Shown: positions 37,434 through 48,460 of the stretch, one piece after another
Numbering within the stretch: position 1 is the first letter of the stretch
How the letters are laid out: each line of letters starts with the position of its first letter
Assembly: GCF_014191425.1 (NCBI RefSeq)
Contig: NZ_JACHWP010000001.1
Span: forward strand, 558,001 to 622,000
Reading direction: 5' to 3'
From: Helcobacillus massiliensis
Lineage (GTDB): Bacteria > Actinomycetota > Actinomycetes > Actinomycetales > Dermabacteraceae
DNA: 64,000 nucleotides
Notes under the pieces: model-generated
What the model was told of the DNA's origin: nothing
The model's database searches: none
Seen by the model: only the letters and a program-made list of their open reading frames with translations
Made by a program: the position numbers and the translations under genes

Positions 37434-37592
37434 ACGGCCATTAGAACAAATGACCGGCCCCCGTGCACCGAAACAGTGGGGAGGTTCGCTCTGCGCGCAA
37501 ACACCCCGGGTCGGACCCCGACACGAGGGCGGCATCCGTCGGCCCGCATCACATCCGCCGTGGCGCGCCCAGCCTCCAGCGGCGAACATCCC

Positions 37593-37598
37593 TAGAAT
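37593..37598 (+). promoter_or_regulatory. -10 box of the parE-hisF-metallophosphoesterase unit
   Basis: TAGAAT ends 7 nt before the parE ATG. No ribosome-binding site is present between them. Confidence 0.55.
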
Positions 37599-37605
37599 CG
37601 AGACC

Positions 37606-39744
37606 ATGGCCGCCACGAAGAACACGTCCGCATCCCGCTCCCGCGCCTCCTCCTATGACGCGCGGAACCTGCAGGTCCTCGAAGGACTCGAGGCAGTCCG
37701 GAAGCGACCCGGCATGTACATCGGGTCCACGGACTCCCGCGGCCTCACCCACTGCCTGTGGGAGATCCTCGACAACTCCGTGGACGAAGCGCTCGGCGGT
37801 CACGGCGACACCATCCGCGTGATCCTGCACGCCGACGGCTCCATCGAAGTGCGCGACACCGCCCGCGGCGTCCCCATCGACAAGGAGCCCCGCACCGGCC
37901 TCACCGGCGTCGAAGTGGTCTACACCAAGCTCCACGCCGGCGGAAAGTTCGGCGGCGGCTCCTACGCAGCCTCCGGCGGTCTGCACGGCGTCGGCGCCTC
38001 GGTCGTCAACGCCCTCTCCTCCCGCATGGAGGTCCAGGTGGACCGCGGCGGAAGGACCTACGCCATGAGCTTCTCCCGCGGCGTCCCCGGCACCTTCGCC
38101 GATGGGCACCCGTCGGACCCCGACCCGGCCGCCGAGTTCACCCCCGCGAAGGGCCCCGGTGTCCTCGATGAGATCGGGACGGTGAAGCGCGGCGTCACCG
38201 GCACCCGCGTCCGCTACTGGGCGGACCCGCAGATCTTCATCAAGGGCGCCCACGTGACGCTGGACGAGATCCAGCGCCGCGCCCGCCAGACCGCATTCCT
38301 CGTGCCCGGCCTCACCCTCACCGTGGCCGACCAGCGGCCCGAGCGCGCCCCCGAACAGCCCGAATCCACCACCTACCAGTACGACGGCGGGATCAGCGAG
38401 TTCGTCGACTATCTCGCGCAGGACGAGAAGATCACCGACATCATCCGCCTGTCCGGCTCCGGTGAGTACACCGAGACCGTCCCCGTCCTCGACTCCAAGG
38501 GCCAGATGGTGTCCAAGGACGTCAAGCGCGAATGCGCGGTCGACATCGCCCTGCGGTGGGGAACCGACTTCGACACCACTGTCCGCTCCTTCGTCAACAT
38601 CGTCTCCACCCCCAAGGGCGGCACCCACATCCAGGGCTTCGAACTCGCCCTCACCCGCACCATCCGCTCCGCGGTCGAGGCGCAGGCACGCCGGGTGAAG
38701 TTCAACGCGAAGAAGGAGAAGATCGAGAAGGACGACGTCCTCGCCGGCATCACCGCCGTGGTCACCGTCCGTCTCGAAGAGCCCCAGTTCGAAGGCCAGA
38801 CCAAGGAGATCCTCGGCACCCCCGCTGTGCGGCAGATCGTCGCGAAGGTCGTGGACCAGGAGCTCGGCGCCTTCCTCACCAGCACCAAGCGGGAGGAGAA
38901 GCAGCAGGCCGCCCTCGTGGTGGACAAAGTGGTCTCCGAGATGCGCGCCCGCGTGGCGGCTCGCATGCACAAGGAGGTCTCGCGCCGCAAGAACGCTCTG
39001 GAGTCCTCCACGATGCCGACCAAGCTCGCCGACTGCCGCTCCACCGACATCGAACGCTCCGAACTGTTCATCGTGGAGGGCGACTCCGCGCTCGGCACCG
39101 CGAAGAACGCCCGCGACTCCGAGTTCCAGGCCCTGCTGCCGATCCGCGGCAAGATCCTCAACGTGCAGAAGGCGTCCATCACGGACATGCTGAAGAACGC
39201 CGAATGCGCCGCCATCATCCAGGTGATCGGCGCCGGCTCCGGCCGCACCTTCGATCTGGAGACCGCCCGCTACGGCAAGATCATCATGATGAGCGACGCC
39301 GACGTCGACGGCGCCCACATCCGAACCCTCCTGCTCACCCTGTTCCACCGCTACATGCGGCCCATGCTGGAAGCCGGCCGCATCTACGCCGCGGTGCCGC
39401 CGCTGCACCGGGTGGAGATCATCCACGGCGGAAAGAAGAAGAACGAACTGGTCTACACCTATTCCGAAGCGGAGCTCACGACCCTGCTGAAGAAGCTGGA
39501 ACGCTCCAAGAAGCGGTACAAGGAGCCGATCCAGCGGTACAAGGGCCTCGGTGAGATGGACGCCGACCAGCTCGCGGACACCACCATGGATCCCTCCCAG
39601 CGCCTGCTGCGCCGCGTCACCATCTCCGATGCCGAAGCCGCCGACCGCATGTTCGAACTGCTGATGGGCTCCGAAGTGGCGCCCCGCAAGCAGTTCATCG
39701 TGGAGGGCGCCGACGACCTCTCGATGGAGAGGATCGACGCATGA
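37606..39744 (+). CDS. parE: DNA topoisomerase IV subunit B (GyrB/ParE type)
   Basis: ATPase subunit of a type IIA topoisomerase, 712 residues. GHKL ATPase motifs [19 protein letters not shown] and [15 protein letters not shown] lie in the first 130 residues. The TOPRIM domain shows EGDSALGTA and [11 protein letters not shown] (about 490-570), then the C-terminal LGEMDADQL block. The partner subunit A gene lies 3.7 kb away on the opposite strand (41454-43931), so this is a gene pair separate from gyrBA, most likely ParE/ParC. The frame is open upstream to 37450 but lacks conserved content and covers the promoter. Confidence 0.92.
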   Translation: MAATKNTSASRSRASSYDARNLQVLEGLEAVRKRPGMYIGSTDSRGLTHCLWEILDNSVDEALGGHGDTIRVILHADGSIEVRDTARGVPIDKEPRTGLTGVEVVYTKLHAGGKFGGGSYAASGGLHGVGASVVNALSSRMEVQVDRGGRTYAMSFSRGVPGTFADGHPSDPDPAAEFTPAKGPGVLDEIGTVKRGVTGTRVRYWADPQIFIKGAHVTLDEIQRRARQTAFLVPGLTLTVADQRPERAPEQPESTTYQYDGGISEFVDYLAQDEKITDIIRLSGSGEYTETVPVLDSKGQMVSKDVKRECAVDIALRWGTDFDTTVRSFVNIVSTPKGGTHIQGFELALTRTIRSAVEAQARRVKFNAKKEKIEKDDVLAGITAVVTVRLEEPQFEGQTKEILGTPAVRQIVAKVVDQELGAFLTSTKREEKQQAALVVDKVVSEMRARVAARMHKEVSRRKNALESSTMPTKLADCRSTDIERSELFIVEGDSALGTAKNARDSEFQALLPIRGKILNVQKASITDMLKNAECAAIIQVIGAGSGRTFDLETARYGKIIMMSDADVDGAHIRTLLLTLFHRYMRPMLEAGRIYAAVPPLHRVEIIHGGKKKNELVYTYSEAELTTLLKKLERSKKRYKEPIQRYKGLGEMDADQLADTTMDPSQRLLRRVTISDAEAADRMFELLMGSEVAPRKQFIVEGADDLSMERIDA

Positions 39745-40526
39745 GCCTCGCGATCCGAGTCATCCCGTGCCTGGACGTCGACGCCGGCCGCGTGGTCAAG
39801 GGCGTGAACTTCCAGAACCTCCGCGACGCCGGCGACCCCGTTGAGCTCGCCGCCGAATACGCCGCGCAGGGCGCCGACGAGCTCACCTTCCTCGACATCA
39901 CCGCCACCAGCAGCGGCCGCGGCACCATGATGGAGACGGTGCGCCGCACCGCGGAGACGGTCTTCGTGCCGCTGACCGTCGGCGGCGGGGTCCGCTCCGT
40001 GGAGGACGTGGACCGCCTGCTGCGCGCCGGGGCGGACAAGGTCGGCGTCAACTCCGCCGGCATCACCCGACCCGACCTCATCAGTGAGATCACGGACCGC
40101 TTCGGATCCCAGGTGCTCGTGATGTCGATCGACGCCCGCCGCGTCACCGACGACACCCCCGACGGTCCCGCGCGCACCGGCTCCGGCTTCGAAGTCACCA
40201 CCCACGGCGGCCGCCGCAGCACCGGCATCGATGCGATCGAATGGATCCACGAGGTCACCGAGCGGGGTGCGGGGGAGATCCTGCTGAACTCCATGGACGC
40301 CGACGGCACCCAGCACGGCTTCGATCTGGAGCTGATCCGCCTCGCGCGCAGCGCCACCACAGTCCCGGTCATCGCGTCCGGCGGTGCCGGCAGTGCCGAG
40401 CACTTCCCGCCCGCGGTGGAGGCGGGGGCCGATGCTGTCCTCGCCGCATCCGTCTTCCACTTCCGCCAGGTGGAGATCGCCGGTGTGAAGAGCGCGCTGG
40501 CTGCGGCCGGCCACGAGGTGCGATGA
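39741..40526 (+). CDS. hisF: Imidazole glycerol phosphate synthase, cyclase subunit
   Basis: Histidine pathway enzyme that closes the imidazole ring, working with glutaminase HisH. 261 residues, beta-alpha barrel: [16 protein letters not shown] with catalytic Asp11, [29 protein letters not shown] with the second catalytic Asp and VIASGGAGS. It begins inside the parE stop codon (ATGA), an unusual place away from any other his gene in the window, and ends overlapping the next gene. Confidence 0.95.
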   Translation: MSLAIRVIPCLDVDAGRVVKGVNFQNLRDAGDPVELAAEYAAQGADELTFLDITATSSGRGTMMETVRRTAETVFVPLTVGGGVRSVEDVDRLLRAGADKVGVNSAGITRPDLISEITDRFGSQVLVMSIDARRVTDDTPDGPARTGSGFEVTTHGGRRSTGIDAIEWIHEVTERGAGEILLNSMDADGTQHGFDLELIRLARSATTVPVIASGGAGSAEHFPPAVEAGADAVLAASVFHFRQVEIAGVKSALAAAGHEVR

Positions 40527-41443
40527 GCAGGCGCAACCGCCGACGCAGCTGCGTCTCCGTGGTCCTCGCAGGTCTGCTGGTGCTGGCCGTCGCCGTCACC
40601 GGCTGGTTCGTGTACGACAACACGGTCAGCCTGTCCACCACCCGCTTCGAGGTCACGTCCGCATCGAAGGACAGCCCCGTCCCTGCCGCGTTCGACGGGT
40701 TCACCATCGCGCAGGTGTCCGATCTGCACGCCTTCGAGCACGGCTCCGGCAACCGGAAGCTCATCGCCGAGGTGCAGAACGCCGATCCGGACATCATCGC
40801 GATCACCGGAGACCAGATCAGCGCCGACTCCACACCCGGCGAGGTGGAGCTCGCGGTGCAGACAGCGAAGGACCTCGCCGGCGTGGCGCCCACCTATTTC
40901 ATCACCGGCAACCACGAAGCCGGATACCCGCAGGTGGATGAGTTCCTGCAGCGCCTGGAGGACGCCGGCGTCGTTGTTCTGCGCAATGACGTGCAGCGGA
41001 TCGAACGGGACGGTGAGGCGATCGAGATCGCCGGCATCGACGACCCCAACATGGACTGGGGCACAGTCGCACAGCACCAGGACCACACGGTGGTGACGCG
41101 CAGCAACCTCGCGAAGCTGCGGACGTCCCCGGAGACGTTCACCGTGCTGCTGGCGCACCGTCCCGATGACTTCCCGGAGTACACGGCATCCACGGTCAGC
41201 GCGGAACTGGTGCTGTCCGGGCATCTGCACGGCGGTCTCATCCGTGTGCCCACGGCGCCGAAGCGCGATGACCAGACCGGTCTCGTCGGTCCCGGAGGGG
41301 AGGTGCTGCCGCCCTACACGGCGGGTATGCACACCTCCGGGGACACCGCGATGATCATCTCGCGCGGACTCGGCAACTCGGTGGCGCCGCTGCGACTGAA
41401 CAACCCGTTCGAACTGGTCGTCGTCACACTGCGCGCCTCCTGA
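40523..41443 (+). CDS. Membrane-anchored metallophosphoesterase (YkuE/YaeI-like)
   Basis: 306 residues: a basic N-terminus and one hydrophobic helix (about 10-30) that anchors the enzyme outside the membrane, then a calcineurin-like phosphoesterase domain with VSDLH, ITGDQI, TGNHE, LAHRPD and SGHLHGG, all metal ligands present. YaeI-type enzymes act on phosphorylated or nucleotide-like substrates, but the substrate here is unknown. It starts in the hisF stop codon. Confidence 0.88.
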   Translation: MSRRNRRRSCVSVVLAGLLVLAVAVTGWFVYDNTVSLSTTRFEVTSASKDSPVPAAFDGFTIAQVSDLHAFEHGSGNRKLIAEVQNADPDIIAITGDQISADSTPGEVELAVQTAKDLAGVAPTYFITGNHEAGYPQVDEFLQRLEDAGVVVLRNDVQRIERDGEAIEIAGIDDPNMDWGTVAQHQDHTVVTRSNLAKLRTSPETFTVLLAHRPDDFPEYTASTVSAELVLSGHLHGGLIRVPTAPKRDDQTGLVGPGGEVLPPYTAGMHTSGDTAMIISRGLGNSVAPLRLNNPFELVVVTLRAS

Positions 41444-41453
41444 GAGGCCCCGC

Positions 41454-43931
41454 TCAGAGCGCGGTGCCCGGGCCCACCGCAGAGATCGGGATCGCGGTGG
41501 GGGAGCCGGAGCCGTCGCGCCGCGCGATCGGGGACGGCAGGTCGATCGGCGCACCGGCGTCGCTGGACGCCATCGCCGGGGCGTTCACCACCCATCCCTT
41601 CAGCAGGACGTCCTCACCGCGCAGGAACCGGTGGCAGCGCATTCCCGCGGTGGCGCGGCCGCGCGCGGGGAAGTCAGCGGCGTCGGACACCTTCAGCGAC
41701 CCGGTCTGGACGTCTGCGAGCGCACCGGAGGAGCCGGAGATCGTCACCACGGCGGCGTCCTTCGTGATGGTGAACGCACTGAACCCGATGACCTCCGCCC
41801 CGTCGGCCAGCCGGATGCCGGCGACCCCGCCGCCGGCGCGGCCCTGCGGCCGCACCCCCGAGGCGGGGAAGTGCAGCAGCTGGGCGTCGGAGGTGATGAA
41901 CGCGAGGTGGACGTCCTGATCGTCCTCCATGTCCACAGCTGCGACGACCTCGTCGCCGTCCTTGAGGGAGATGATGTCGAACCCGTCGGACTTCGGGAAC
42001 GCGGGGGAGACCCGCTTGACCACGCCGCCGCGGGTGCCGAGGGCGATTCCGCCGCCGCGCTGCGTGTCGTCCTCGTCCACGCGCACCAGGCCCACCACGC
42101 GTTCGCCCTTCTCCAGGGAGACCAGGTCGGTCAGGCGGGTGCCGCCGGCCATCGAGGTGGAGCCGGCCGACGGGGCCAGCGCATGCAGCTCCACCACGTT
42201 GACGTGCAGCAGGCGGCCCGTGGAGGTGACGGCGCCGATGAGGGCGCGGGTGGTGGTGCGCACCCGCGCGACCACCACGTCATGCTGGGAGCGGGTGGCG
42301 CCGGCGGGTGTGGCGGCCGGGTCGTCGGTGTCGGTCGCGGGGATGCGGGCGATCAGGCCGGTTCCGGACAGGACCGCCTGGCAGGGTTCGTCCTTCACCT
42401 CGAGGTCGAGGGACTTCGGATCCACCTGCGCGGCCTCCGAATCCAGCAGGATGGTGCGGCGCGCCGTCCCGTGCTCCTTCGCCACCTCAGCGAGCTCGCT
42501 GGACACCAGCTGGCGCAGCAGAGCATCGGAGCCGAGGATCTCCTTGAGGCGTTCGATCTCCCGCAGAAGCTCGTCCCGTTCGGACTCCAGCTCGATGCGG
42601 GAGAACTTCGTCAGGCGGCGCAGCCGCAGCTCCAGGATGTACTCCGCCTGGATCTCCGACAGGTCGAAAATCTGCATCAGGCGGGTGCGGGCCTCCTCGG
42701 AGGTGTCGGAGGAGCGGATGATCTGGATGACCTCGTCGATGTCGAGGATCGCGATCAGCAGGCCCTCCACCAGGTGGAGGCGGTCGCTGTGACGACCGAG
42801 GCGGAATTCGGTGCGCCGGCGCACCACGTCCAGACGGTGCGCGATGAACACCTCGAGCAGCTGCTGCAGGCCGAGGGTGCGCGGCTGGCCCTCCACAAGG
42901 GCCACGTTGTTGATGCCGAAGGACTCCTCCAGCGGCGTGTGCTTGTACAGCTGGGCGAGGACCGCCTCCGGGTTGTAACCGGACTTCAGCGCCAGCACCA
43001 GGCGCATGCCGTTCCTGCGGTCCGAGTAGTCCTGGTAGTCGGTGATGCCCTGCACGCGCTTGCGCTGCACCGCATCCCGCAGCTTCTCCGCGAGCCGCTC
43101 CGGGCCCACCTGGTACGGCAGTTCGGTCACCACGATCGCCTTGCGGCGACTGGTGATGTTCTCCACCGTGGTGGTGGCGCGCATGCGGAAGGAGCCTCGC
43201 CCGGTGCGGTACGCGTCCCGGATGCCGTCCAGGCCCACGATCTTCGCCCCCGTCGGCAGGTCGGGGCCGGGCACGAACCGCATCAGGTCCTCAAGGGTCG
43301 CATCCGGGTGCTCCAGCAGGTGGCGGGCCGCGGCGATGACCTCCACGAGGTTGTGCGGCGCCATGTTCGTCGCCATGCCGACTGCGATGCCGGCGGCGCC
43401 GTTGACCAGCAGGTTCGGGAACTGCGCGGGCAGCACCTCCGGCTGGGTGAGCTGGTTGTCGTAGTTGGGGACGGTGTCCACCACGTCCTCATGCAGGGAC
43501 GAGGTCATCAGGAGGGCGGCGGGGGCGAGGCGCGCCTCCGTGTAGCGGGCGGCGGCCGGGCCGTTGTCGAGGGAGCCGAAGTTGCCGTGGCCGTCCACCA
43601 GCGGCAGGCGCATGGAGAAGTCCTGCGCCATGCGGACGAGGGCGTCGTAGATGGCGGAGTCGCCGTGCGGGTGGAGCTTGCCCATCACCTCGCCGACGAC
43701 GCGCTGGCTCTTCACGTGCCCGCGGTCCGGCCGCAGCCCCATCTCATCCATCATGTAGAGGATGCGGCGCTGCACCGGCTTCAGACCGTCGCGCGCATCG
43801 GGCAGGGCGCGCGAGTAGATCACCGAGTACGCGTACTCGAGGAACGACGTCTCCATTTCACTGGTGACATCGATGTCCTGGATGTTCTCCTTGATCGGAG
43901 GCGGCGTCTGATCAGAGCGTGTGCGGGCCAT
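41454..43931 (-). CDS. parC: DNA topoisomerase IV subunit A (GyrA/ParC type)
   Basis: DNA-cleaving subunit, 825 residues from the second ATG (an ATG three codons upstream is also possible). [24 protein letters not shown] and [29 protein letters not shown] give the winged-helix quinolone region, and the catalytic Tyr lies in [11 protein letters not shown] coiled-coil segment follows near 400-480 and a C-terminal beta-pinwheel region with several [16 protein letters not shown] repeats. It converges on the metallophosphoesterase gene with a 10-bp gap. Confidence 0.92.
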   Translation of the reverse strand: MARTRSDQTPPPIKENIQDIDVTSEMETSFLEYAYSVIYSRALPDARDGLKPVQRRILYMMDEMGLRPDRGHVKSQRVVGEVMGKLHPHGDSAIYDALVRMAQDFSMRLPLVDGHGNFGSLDNGPAAARYTEARLAPAALLMTSSLHEDVVDTVPNYDNQLTQPEVLPAQFPNLLVNGAAGIAVGMATNMAPHNLVEVIAAARHLLEHPDATLEDLMRFVPGPDLPTGAKIVGLDGIRDAYRTGRGSFRMRATTTVENITSRRKAIVVTELPYQVGPERLAEKLRDAVQRKRVQGITDYQDYSDRRNGMRLVLALKSGYNPEAVLAQLYKHTPLEESFGINNVALVEGQPRTLGLQQLLEVFIAHRLDVVRRRTEFRLGRHSDRLHLVEGLLIAILDIDEVIQIIRSSDTSEEARTRLMQIFDLSEIQAEYILELRLRRLTKFSRIELESERDELLREIERLKEILGSDALLRQLVSSELAEVAKEHGTARRTILLDSEAAQVDPKSLDLEVKDEPCQAVLSGTGLIARIPATDTDDPAATPAGATRSQHDVVVARVRTTTRALIGAVTSTGRLLHVNVVELHALAPSAGSTSMAGGTRLTDLVSLEKGERVVGLVRVDEDDTQRGGGIALGTRGGVVKRVSPAFPKSDGFDIISLKDGDEVVAAVDMEDDQDVHLAFITSDAQLLHFPASGVRPQGRAGGGVAGIRLADGAEVIGFSAFTITKDAAVVTISGSSGALADVQTGSLKVSDAADFPARGRATAGMRCHRFLRGEDVLLKGWVVNAPAMASSDAGAPIDLPSPIARRDGSGSPTAIPISAVGPGTAL

Positions 43932-43988
43932 GGCCACCATTCAAGCAAACGCCGGGCCCGAATCACGGGAGCGCAGGCCCGGGCGGCG

Positions 43989-43994
43989 TAGGAT
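43989..43994 (+). promoter_or_regulatory. -10 box of the patA-like gene
   Basis: TAGGAT ends 6 nt before the ATG at 44001 and no ribosome-binding site intervenes. Confidence 0.55.
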
Positions 43995-44000
43995 CACATC

Positions 44001-46682
44001 ATGGCCCTTGGACGTCTTCGCGGCTCAGCGCGCCGCCGACAGCCCGCCTATCCCGCTCACTGGGAGGCGGACATCCCCCTGCGCGACGGGTCCGCCGCCC
44101 ATCTGCGCCCCATCACCCCGGGCGACGCGGATGCCCTGCAGACGTTCCACCGCGGCCAGTCCGAACGCTCGAGGTACTTCCGCTTCTTCGCTGCGAAGCC
44201 GGAGCTCAGTCCCTCCGATCTGGAGACGTTCACCCAGGTGGACAACGTCAACCGGGTGGCCTTCATCGTGGAGATCTCCGGGGCCCTGGTCGCGGTGGCC
44301 CGCTACGACCGGGTGGGGCCGACGGAGGCCGAAGTGGCGTTCAACGTGGCCGACTCCCTGCAGGGTCGGGGCCTCGGCTCCATCCTGCTGGAGCATCTGG
44401 CAGCGGCGGCGCTGGAGAACGGCATCACCACGTTCGTGGCGGAGGTGCTGCCGCAGAACAAGCAGATGCTGTCCGTCTTCGCCGATGCCGGCTTCGATGT
44501 CCGCCGCACCTATGACGACGGTGTCTTCCAGGTCGACTTCGCGATCACCCCCACCGCGCGCAGCGTCGAAGTGATCGCCGAACGGGAGCGACGCGCCGAG
44601 GCCCGTACCACGGAACGGCTGCTGCACCCCGCGTCCATCATGGTGGTGGGTGCGAGCCGTGAGCGGGACCGCATCGGTGCCCGCGTGATCCGCGCGATCC
44701 TCGACTCCGGCTTCGACGGTCCCGTCCACCCGGTGAACCCGGAGGCGTGGGAGATCGCCGGTCTGCGCGCCTACGCGCGGGTGCGGGACGTGCCCGGGCC
44801 CGTGGACCTCGCGGTGCTGGCGATCAGCCCCGAGAAGTGCATCCGCATCGTGCCGGACCTCGCCGCCGCAGGCGTGCAGGGCATCGTGGTGCTGTCCGGT
44901 GGCTTCGCCGACGCGGCGGAGCGCGGCCGCGAGCTGCAGCGGGAGCTGGTCGCCACGGTGCGCGCGCACGGGTTGCGCCTGCTCGGGCCCGCCACCCTCG
45001 GCTTCTTCCGCAACGGCGGAGAGAATCCCCTGAACGTGTCCCTGATCCCGCGCACCGGCCAGGCGGGTGCGGTGGCGCTCGCCGCCCAGTCCAGCGCCCT
45101 GTCCGCGATGGTGCTCGCCGCCGCGGACGAGCGGGGTGTGCGGCTGCACGAGTTCGTCTCAGCCGGCAACCGCGCCGACCTCTCCCTCAACGACACCCTC
45201 CAGCACTGGGAGGACGACGCCAGCGTCGACCTGATCGCAGTGGCGCTGGAATCCGTCGGCAACCCCCGCAAGTTCACCCGCATCGCCTCCCGCATCGCGC
45301 AGGTGAAGCCGCTGCTGGTGCTGCGCCCGCCCGGTGTGGACGACCAGGCCCCGCCCGGGCACCAGGTGCGCCCCTCCGCTCTGCCGCGCGCAGCGCTCGA
45401 CCAGCTGCTGGAGGCCGCCGGCGTCATCCAGGCGAAGACCGTGGACCACCTCATGGACATGGTGGACGTGTTCGCCCGCGAAGGAACCGTGAACGGCACC
45501 CGCATCGGCCTGCTGTCCAACTCGCCGGGCCTCGGCGCGGCCCTGCGCGGCGCCGCCGAAGACCTGGGCCTCAGCATTGCGCACGAGAACCTGCGCGTCC
45601 CCGTCGGTGCGGACCGGCGCCTCATCCCGCGCGCCTTCACCTCGATGGCGGGGCCGGGTCACGCGGACATCATCGTGGTCGGCATCCTCGACCCCATGGT
45701 GGGGGACCTGCTGGAGGTGGCGCGGGAGATCGAAGTGCTCGCCCGCAACAGCGCCGTCCAGGTCGTCATGGTGGTGGTGGCGCCCGAGGAGCGGATGCGG
45801 CCCCTGCGGGAAGCGGCCGCTGAGTCCGCGTCGATGCCGCCGGTGTTCTCCATCCCCTCACGCGCCATGGGCGCCGTCTGGGGACTGGTGCGGTTCGCCC
45901 AGCGGCGCATCACCGTGCTGGACGGGGTCGACCGGGTGGACGGCACCGATGCGGCTGCTGCCCGCGCCGTCATCACCCGGCACCTCGGTGACGAGCCCGT
46001 CCGCCTCGATGCGGAGGACACCGCGGAGCTGCTCGGCGCTTACGGCATCCACGTGCTCCCGTCCGTGCATGCCACCGGTCCCGAAGAGGCGCGTGCCGCC
46101 GCGGAGGAGATCGGCTACCCCGTCGCCCTGAAGCTCGCCGACGGGCCCCTGCGCCACCGCACCGACCTGGGCGGAGTCCGCCTCGACATCACCTCGCCGC
46201 AGCACCTCGATGCGGTGCTCGCCGACATGCGCCGAACCCTGCCCGCCGCCGCGGACTCCTTCATTGTGCAGGCGATGGCGCCCCCGGGCGTCTCCACCGT
46301 CCTGACGATGCGTGAGGACCCCTCACTGGGGCCGGTGCTGGCGTTCTCCATCGCGGGCGATGCCACCTCCCGGCTCGGCGACATCGCCTATGGCATCCCG
46401 CCGCTGACCCCCGAATCGGCGCTCGCCCTGATCCGTCGGCCCGCCGCCGCCGGCAAACTGTTCGAAACGATCGGCGGCCACCGGCCCGACACCCCCGCCC
46501 TGCAGGACCTGCTGGTGCGCGCCGCCGCTCTCATCCACCAGCACCCCTCGCTCGCGCAGGTGGAGCTGAACCCCGTCATGGTGGGCGCCGACGGCGTCAG
46601 CGTCATCGACGCCGCCGTCACCGTGCAGCGCACACCGAACCGACTGGACTCCCTGCGCCGCACCCTGCTGCCGAGCTCCTGA
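44001..46682 (+). CDS. patA: Protein lysine acetyltransferase with acyl-CoA synthetase (NDP-forming)-like domains, PatA type
   Basis: 893 residues with GNAT first, the actinobacterial order (as in Streptomyces PatA), whereas enteric Pat has GNAT last. GNAT domain at about 30-190 with LQGRGLGSILLEHL. Then a CoA-binding Rossmann domain (VVGASRERDRIG, about 213-330), a succinyl-CoA-ligase flavodoxin-like region (about 350-640) and an ATP-grasp domain (about 690-885). Such proteins acetylate and inactivate AMP-forming acyl-CoA synthetases, so the FadD15-like enzyme in this window is a possible but unproven target. Confidence 0.88.
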   Translation: MALGRLRGSARRRQPAYPAHWEADIPLRDGSAAHLRPITPGDADALQTFHRGQSERSRYFRFFAAKPELSPSDLETFTQVDNVNRVAFIVEISGALVAVARYDRVGPTEAEVAFNVADSLQGRGLGSILLEHLAAAALENGITTFVAEVLPQNKQMLSVFADAGFDVRRTYDDGVFQVDFAITPTARSVEVIAERERRAEARTTERLLHPASIMVVGASRERDRIGARVIRAILDSGFDGPVHPVNPEAWEIAGLRAYARVRDVPGPVDLAVLAISPEKCIRIVPDLAAAGVQGIVVLSGGFADAAERGRELQRELVATVRAHGLRLLGPATLGFFRNGGENPLNVSLIPRTGQAGAVALAAQSSALSAMVLAAADERGVRLHEFVSAGNRADLSLNDTLQHWEDDASVDLIAVALESVGNPRKFTRIASRIAQVKPLLVLRPPGVDDQAPPGHQVRPSALPRAALDQLLEAAGVIQAKTVDHLMDMVDVFAREGTVNGTRIGLLSNSPGLGAALRGAAEDLGLSIAHENLRVPVGADRRLIPRAFTSMAGPGHADIIVVGILDPMVGDLLEVAREIEVLARNSAVQVVMVVVAPEERMRPLREAAAESASMPPVFSIPSRAMGAVWGLVRFAQRRITVLDGVDRVDGTDAAAARAVITRHLGDEPVRLDAEDTAELLGAYGIHVLPSVHATGPEEARAAAEEIGYPVALKLADGPLRHRTDLGGVRLDITSPQHLDAVLADMRRTLPAAADSFIVQAMAPPGVSTVLTMREDPSLGPVLAFSIAGDATSRLGDIAYGIPPLTPESALALIRRPAAAGKLFETIGGHRPDTPALQDLLVRAAALIHQHPSLAQVELNPVMVGADGVSVIDAAVTVQRTPNRLDSLRRTLLPSS

Positions 46683-46726
46683 ACCGGCTCTGCGGCCCCG
46701 GTGCAGCACGGCCTACACTGGAGGGC

Positions 46727-47287
46727 ATGACTCTGCCTGCATCCCTGATCGACCAGATCGAGCGCGCCGGGTACTTCCCGCAGACCGCCCTCGCCGCCCT
46801 CGAACGCGCCGCCAGCAGGCACGAGGTCACCTCCTTCTTCGTGCACCCCGCCACCACGTTCGACGGCCCGCAGGTGCGCCGGCACCTCACGGTGCTGCTG
46901 CTGACGCCGCGTCACTTCATCGTGCTGCACCTCGATGACGAGTCCGAGGACACGCTCAACCCGAACCAGGTGATCGTCGGCACCGAACGGATCCGCCACG
47001 AACGCATCCACAACATGGGGCTCGCGCAGGCGTACAACACCAGCGGCGACGGCGTCGTCAGCGACTCGCAGGCGGAGATCACCATCGGCATCTCCTGGGG
47101 CGCGACCCGCCGCGTCGACCTGGAGCGCGCCTGGTGCGACGACCCGAACTGCGACGCCGACCACGGCTACACCGGCACGATCGGCCCCTCCGACCTCGCG
47201 CTGCGGGTGTCCGCGATCGTCGACGGCCCCGACGCGATCGACCGTGCCCTCGAATTCTTCGACGACCTCAACCTCGTCACCGCATGA
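46727..47287 (+). CDS. DUF5998 family protein
   Basis: 186 residues, conserved in Actinobacteria and of unknown function. FFVHPATTFDGPQVRRHLTVLLLTPRHFIVLHLDD is the family core, followed by CDDPNCDADHGYTG, a CxxxxC-and-His patch that could bind a metal. The name for it (phosphodiesterase in some annotations) is not backed by any motif I see. TACACT ends 7 nt before the ATG. The stop overlaps the next start (ATGA). Confidence 0.82.
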   Translation: MTLPASLIDQIERAGYFPQTALAALERAASRHEVTSFFVHPATTFDGPQVRRHLTVLLLTPRHFIVLHLDDESEDTLNPNQVIVGTERIRHERIHNMGLAQAYNTSGDGVVSDSQAEITIGISWGATRRVDLERAWCDDPNCDADHGYTGTIGPSDLALRVSAIVDGPDAIDRALEFFDDLNLVTA

Positions 47288-48432
47288 CCCGCCCGGACGG
47301 GCTGATCACCCCCGCCGGGTGGGGGAGAGACGGGGCCCTGCCGCCCGCTGCCGCTGCGATCCACGACGCCGTCACCGGTGACGACGGCGCCCGGACGGGC
47401 CTGGACCTCGTCATCCTCGTGGACGGCCTCGGCGCACAGCTGCTGGAGCAGCACCGAGCGCACACCCCGACCCTGCGCCGCCTCGCCCCGCACACCGACA
47501 CGGTGCTGACCACCGCGCCCTCCACCACAGCCGCCGTGCTCGCCAGCATGCTGACGGGTCTCAGTCCTCTGCAGCACGGAGTGCTCGGCTACACCGTGTT
47601 CGCGGGAGCGCCCGGCACCGACGGCGGTGACCGGGCGATCTCGCAGCTGACGGGCGCGCCCGGAATCCTGCCCGAGCGATGGATGCCGCTGAAGAACCTC
47701 GGGCAGGCCGCGAAGCGGAGTGGCCGGTACGCCGGACAGGTGGGGCCGGCGCGGTACCGACGCAGCTTCCTCACCGAGGTGATGCAGCGCGGCTGGGAGT
47801 TCATCGAACTGAAGGGCTCCGGCCAGCGGCTCGCCGCCGTGAAGCGGGCACTGCGCCGCGCCCACGGCAACGGCGTGGTGTACGTGCACCTGGCGGAGGT
47901 CGACAAGGCCGGCCACAACGACGGCCCGGGATCACCGCGCTGGTTGCAGGCCCTGGAAGACGCCGACCAGGCCATCGGTGCGCTGCTGCGCGCCGCGGGC
48001 GATGACGTCCGCGTGACGATCACCGCCGACCACGGCATGGTGCCCGCGAACCGATCCCAGGTGCTGGACCTCGCCGAGATCGACGGCGTCGGCCCGGCGG
48101 TGCGGGCTGTGGCGGGGGAGCCCCGAGCCCTGACCCTGCGCCTGCACGGCGATCAGGATCCCGACGTGGTCGCAGCACGGCTCCAGGACCGAGTGGCCGA
48201 GCGCGGCTGGGTGATGACCCGCGAGGAGCTGCTCACCTGTGGTCTGCTCGGGCCGGCGAGCACGGCAGCGCCGCACGCACTGGAACGGCTCGGCGACCTG
48301 CAGGTCTGGGCGAACGGGGCGACGCTGCTGACGCACAGCGGATTCGTCAGCAGCGCGGTCCTCGATCAGCGCGGAGTGCACGGGTCGCTCAGCTCTGCGG
48401 AGCTGGAGATCCCACTGATCCGACTGGGCTGA
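47284..48432 (+). CDS. Alkaline phosphatase-superfamily protein (nucleotide pyrophosphatase/phosphodiesterase-like)
   Basis: 382 residues. Motifs for the two-metal active site: VILVDGLG (Asp), nucleophile in TTAPSTTAAVLASMLTG, EVDKAGHNDGP (Asp and His), TADHGM and a C-terminal HSG/HGSLSSAE segment. This is the Type I phosphodiesterase/nucleotide pyrophosphatase branch. There is no signal peptide, so it is probably cytoplasmic. Substrate unknown. Coupled to the DUF5998 gene. Confidence 0.88.
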   Translation: MTRPDGLITPAGWGRDGALPPAAAAIHDAVTGDDGARTGLDLVILVDGLGAQLLEQHRAHTPTLRRLAPHTDTVLTTAPSTTAAVLASMLTGLSPLQHGVLGYTVFAGAPGTDGGDRAISQLTGAPGILPERWMPLKNLGQAAKRSGRYAGQVGPARYRRSFLTEVMQRGWEFIELKGSGQRLAAVKRALRRAHGNGVVYVHLAEVDKAGHNDGPGSPRWLQALEDADQAIGALLRAAGDDVRVTITADHGMVPANRSQVLDLAEIDGVGPAVRAVAGEPRALTLRLHGDQDPDVVAARLQDRVAERGWVMTREELLTCGLLGPASTAAPHALERLGDLQVWANGATLLTHSGFVSSAVLDQRGVHGSLSSAELEIPLIRLG

Positions 48433-48460
48433 CGGGCCCAGCGGGCCGGTCGGGTGAGGT

